Below, piece by piece: positions 60,101 to 64,000 of a DNA stretch of 64,000 nt (the first letter of the stretch is position 1; every line of letters starts with the position of its first letter). The translations under genes were made by a program, and so were the position numbers. Origin of the DNA: Streptomyces sp. NRRL S-244 (lineage in GTDB: Bacteria > Actinomycetota > Actinomycetes > Streptomycetales > Streptomycetaceae); the NCBI RefSeq assembly GCF_000717915.1, contig NZ_JOCX01000012.1, positions 1 to 64,000 on the forward strand, written 5' to 3'. Under the pieces are notes generated by a model that was not told where the DNA came from, ran no database searches, and saw only the letters and a list, made by a program, of their open reading frames with translations.

Positions 60101-63100
60101 GGTGTGCAGCGGCAGGTACGCGCCGCCCGCCTTGAGGACGGCCAGCATCGCCACGACCACCTCGGGGGAGCGCCCCATCAGCACCCCCACCGGGGTCTCG
60201 GCGGTGACACCGAGGCCGGCCAGCCGCCGCGCCAGCCGGTCGGCGCGCCGGTCCAGCTCCCCGTAGGTGATGGCGTCGGGGCCGGACACCAGGGCCACGG
60301 TGGCCGGGTGCAGCGCTGCCCTCCGGGCGAATTCCAGGTGCACCGCCGTACCCGCTCGAGGCGGGGCCGGCGGCTGCCAGTCGGCCAGCAGCTGCTGCCG
60401 CTCCCGCGCCAGCAGCACCTCCAGGGCCGAGACCCGGCCGCGCGGCGCCCGTACCGCCGCCGCCAGGACCCCGCGCAGCCGCTCCACGAGGGCGCGCACG
60501 GTGGCCTCGTCGAAGAGCTCGGTACGGTACTTGGCCACCGCGCTCAGCCCCTCGCCCGCCCCGGCCGCCTCCGTGAACTGCAGCGCCAGCTCGAACTCGG
60601 CCCGCGCTACGTCGACCTCCTCGGCCACCGCCGTCAGCCCGGGCAGCTGCAGGCCGGCGGCGGCCGCCCGGCGCATCGTCAGCGCCACCTGGAACAGCGG
60701 GTGGTGGGAGAGCGAGCGCCGCGGGTTGACCGCCTCGACGACCTGCTCGAAGGGCACGTCCTGATGGGCGAAGGCCGCCAGATCGCTCTCCCGCACCCGC
60801 TCCAGCAGTTCCGCGAACGTCGGGTCCCCGGACAGGTCGGTGCGCAGGACCAGGGTGTTGACGAAGAAGCCCACCAGATCGTCCAGGGCTGCGTCGGTAC
60901 GGCCCGCGACGACTGTCCCGATCGGCACGTCGGCCCCCGCGCCGAGCCGGGACAGCACCACCGCCAGCGCGGCCTGGAGCACCATGAAGACGGTGCAGCC
61001 GTGCGCCCGGGCCAGCGCCTCCACCTGCGCGGTCAGAGCCGCGTCCAGGCCGAAGGCAACGGCCGCGCCGGCCGGATCGGCCACCTCCGGCCGGGGCCGG
61101 TCGGTGGGCAGCACCGGCTCCTCCGGCAGCCCGGCCAGCGCGGTGCGCCAGTACGACAGCTGCTCCTCGGCCGCGCCGTCCAGCAGGGCGCGCTGCCAGA
61201 GCGTGTAGTCGGCGTACTGCACCGCCAGCGGCGGGCGCGGCTCAGCGCCGCCGCCCGTGCGGGCCGCGTAGGCGTACGAGAGGTCGCCCAGCAGCGGCCC
61301 CCAGGACTCGCCGTCGGTGGCGATGTGGTGCAGGGCCAGCACCAGCGTGTGCCTCTCGGGCCCGGCCGTCAGCAGCGCGGCCCGCAGGGGCGCGTCGGTT
61401 GCCAGGTCGAAGGGGCGTGCGGCGATCTCGTCGATGTCCGCGCCGGCCGCGTCGAGGAGCTCCAGGGCCGGCGGGGCCGGGGGCAGGACGACCTGACGGG
61501 GCTCGCCGTCGGCCTCCGGGTGGACGGTGCGCAGGATCTCGTGCCGCTCGGCCAGGTCGGCCAGCGCCCCGCGCAGCGCCTCCACGTCCAGCGGACCGCC
61601 GAGCCGGAGCGCGACCGCGCTGTGGTAGGCCGGGTTCGGCCCGTCGAGCCGGTCCAGGAACCACAGCCGGCGCTGCGCCGGGGAGAGCGGCAGCTGCGCC
61701 GGGCGCGCCTGCGGCCGCAGCGCGGGACGGGCCCGGTCCGCGCCGTCGATCAGCGCGGCGAGCGCGGCCGGAGTGCGGGCGGTGAACACCTCACGGATGC
61801 CCAGCTCCGCGCCGAACGCCCCGCGCACCTGCGCCACCAGCCGCATCGCCAGCAGGGAATGGCCGCCCAGCTCGAAGAAGTCGTCGTCGGCGCCCACCTC
61901 GGGCAGGCCCAGCACCGACGCGAACAGGCCCGTCAGGATCCGCTCCCGCTCGGTGCGGCCGCCGCGGCCGCCGGTGCGCAGGGCGGGGGCGGGCAGGGCC
62001 CGCCGGTCGAGCTTGCCGTTCGGCGTCACCGGCAGTCCGTCCAGCACGACCACGGCCGGGACCATGTGCTCGGGCAGCGCGGCGGCCAGCTCGCCGCGCA
62101 CGGCGGCGGGGGTCGGCGCGGCGCCCGGGCGGGGCACCACGTACGCCACGAGCCGGGGATCGCCCGGCCGGTCCTCGCGGACGACGACCGCCGCGTGGGA
62201 GACGCCCGCGCAGCCCGCGGCGGCGCTTTGGACCTCGCCCGGCTCGATGCGGAAGCCGCGGATCTTGACCTGGTCGTCGGTGCGGCCCAGGTACTCCAGG
62301 ACGCCGTCGGCCCGCCAGCGCACCAGGTCGCCCGTGCGGTACATGCGGGCCCCCGGCTCGAAGGGGCAGGCCACGAACCGGTCGGCGGTCAGAGCGGGCC
62401 GGCCGAGATAGCCGCGAGCCAGCTGCACGCCGGCCAGGTACAGCTCGCCCGCGGTGCCGGGCGCCACCGGGGCGAGCCGGCCGTCCAGGACGTACGTACG
62501 GGTGTTGGCGGCGGGCCGGCCGATCGGGACGGTGGCGTCCCCGGCCCGGCAGGGCCAGAGCGTGACGTCGACCGCGGCCTCGGTCGGGCCGTACAGGTTG
62601 TGCAGCTCCGCGCCGGGCAGGACCCGGAAGAAGGCGTCCTGGGTGTGCGGGGGCAGCGCTTCGCCACTGGCGATCACCCGGCGCAGCGAGCGGGCGCCCG
62701 CCGCGGCGGGCTCGCGCAGGAACACGTCGAGCATGGACGGCACGAAGTGCGCGGTGGTGACGGACTCCCGCGCGATCAGGTCGGCCAGGTAGGCGGGGTC
62801 CTGGTGGCCGCCGGGCTTCGCGACGACGAGGGTCGCCCCGGTCAGCAGCGGCCAGAAGAACTCCCACACCGAGACGTCGAAACCGCTCGGCGTCTTCTGC
62901 AGCACCCGGTCCCCGGCCCCCAGGCCGTACTCCCGCTGCATCCACTCCAGCCGGTTGACGATGGCCCGGTGCGGGACCAGCGCGCCCTTGGGGCGCCCGG
63001 TGGAGCCGGAGGTGAAGATCGCGTACGCCGGGTGGTCGGGAAGGACCACCGGCCGCGATGCGGGATCCGCCGCGGGGAGCGGGGCGTCCAGCCGCAGCGT

Positions 63101-64000
63101 CGGCGTCCCCTGCGCCTCCCAGCCGGTGCTCAGCACCAGCGCCGGGGCGGCGTCGGCCATGATCCCGAGGTTGCGCTCCTCGGGCTGGCCGGGGTCGACG
63201 GGCAGGTAGGCGGCCCCCGCCTTCAGCACCCCGCACAGGGCGACCATCAGGTCGAGGGAGCGCGGTACGGCGACCGCGACCAGGCTCTCCGGTCCGATGC
63301 CGCGGGCCGCGAGCACGTCCGCGAGGCGGCCCGCCCGCTCGTCCAGTGCCCGGTAGGTCAGGGTTTCCCCCTCGAAGACGACGGCGGTGGCGTCCGGGGT
63401 CCGGGCCGCCTGCTCCGCGAGCAGCGCGGTCAGCGTCGACGCCGGGAGGGCGGCGGCGGTGTCGTTCCACTCGGCCAGGACCCGGTGGCGCTCGGCCGCG
63501 GTCAGCGCGTCCAGGACTTCCACCGGCGCGTCCGGGTCGGCCGTCCATCGCTCCAGCAGCCGCACCAGCCGCTCGCCCAGCTCCCGCACCCGCTCGGTGC
63601 CGATGAGCCCGGGGTGGTGGCTCAGCCGCAGGCCGAGCGCCGCGCCCGGCTCGACCACCAGGGTCAGCGGGAAGTGCGTGGTGTCCCGGAACCGGATCCG
63701 CGCCTCGAGGCCGAAGCCGGGCAGGTCGAGCGCGTAGTCGCTCATCGGGAAGTTCTCGAAGACCAGGTTCGTGTCGAAGAGCGCGGACGGGGAACCGGCC
63801 AGCTTCTGGATCTCCGTCAGCCCCAGGTGATCGTGGTCCACCAGCTCTGCCCGCTCGCGCTGGAGCTCCGCGCAGACCCGGCGCAGCGGGGCGGCCGCGT
63901 CGACCCGGGCCCGGACGGGCACGGTGTTGATCAGCATGCCGATCATCCGCTCCGAACCCGGCAGTTCGGCGGGGCGGCCGCTGACCGTGAGACCGAAGAC
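57163..64000 (-). CDS. Non-ribosomal peptide synthetase A (partial), ...C-A-T-C-A-T-C-T, frameshifted in last C domain
   Basis: The N-terminus lies beyond the window. In order: end of a C domain ([25 protein letters not shown]), A1 (about 63500-62010), T (61865), C (61720-60440, HHIATDGE), A2 (60400-58870), T (58750), C (58580-57520, HHIATDGW) and T (57330), then the stop. The A1 pocket reads D-V-W-H-I-S-L-V-D, the serine code ([19 protein letters not shown]). A2 reads D-I-Y-H-L-G-L-L-C, close to the DIFHLGLLC code of 4-hydroxyphenylglycine. The last module has C then T with no A domain. Its C domain jumps frame at about 57985, from RQLDFWAKE into [15 protein letters not shown], losing about 75-80 residues. 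No epimerisation domain is seen. Confidence 0.85.
57887..57985. repeat. 99-bp exact repeat, copy in NRPS A last C domain
   Basis: Identical to 56354-56452. The frameshift and deletion in this C domain begin at the next base (57986). Confidence 0.9.

Overview
The window is chromosomal DNA of a Streptomyces-type actinomycete. It is very GC-rich with GC-biased third codon positions, uses many GTG starts, and carries families typical of the genus (streptophobe, DUF6643, DUF6777, DUF4328, SpoIIE-type phosphatases, Ser/Thr kinases, an FHA-ABC transporter). I see no rRNA or tRNA gene, no CRISPR array, no insertion sequence and no phage gene.

Layout. Positions 1-31 kb hold housekeeping and accessory genes in small units. 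These are a mycothiol-dependent enzyme, an AlkB-like dioxygenase, a ROK regulator, an anti-sigma-like ATPase, a Cds1-like PLP enzyme, a large membrane hydrolase, a beta-helix/CbxX-type AAA fusion, a MOSC protein, an HpnB-like glycosyltransferase, a glutamate racemase homologue, an ADP-ribosylglycohydrolase, apolipoprotein N-acyltransferase, two NUDIX hydrolases, a secreted trypsin-like protease, a GT39-type membrane protein, a GNAT-AAA fusion, a receptor-type Ser/Thr kinase, a Tm-1-like protein and a His-rich cation diffusion facilitator. Positions 29.6-38.4 kb are rich in phospho-signalling genes: a double-FHA ABC transporter, a small partner protein, a soluble Ser/Thr kinase, a streptophobe membrane protein, a DUF6777 protein and a PAS-GAF-SpoIIE-HATPase phosphatase. 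Positions 42.4-45.8 kb are a molybdate locus (ModBC fusion, ModA, and an HTH-TOBE regulator with two palindromes beside it). Positions 46.5-48.5 kb are the dihydroxyacetone kinase genes dhaK-dhaL-dhaM.

From about 48.8 kb to the right edge, everything is on the minus strand and belongs to a non-ribosomal peptide synthetase cluster cut by the window end. In transcription order: NRPS A (C-A-T-C-A-T-C-T, its start beyond 64000), NRPS B (C-A-T-C-A-T-TE) and an MFS exporter, joined by 8-bp and 4-bp overlaps. Binding-pocket residues read by eye suggest serine for the first adenylation domain, an arylglycine (hydroxyphenylglycine-like) for the second, and acidic pockets, compatible with basic residues, for the two in NRPS B. 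The last module of NRPS A has no adenylation domain.

Two condensation domains, the last of NRPS A and the first of NRPS B, are broken by internal deletions with frameshifts. In both, the sequence jumps at the end of the same 99-bp exact repeat. Assembly error is the simplest explanation, but real decay or recombination cannot be excluded from the sequence alone. The NRPS cluster is the best candidate for something not yet described.
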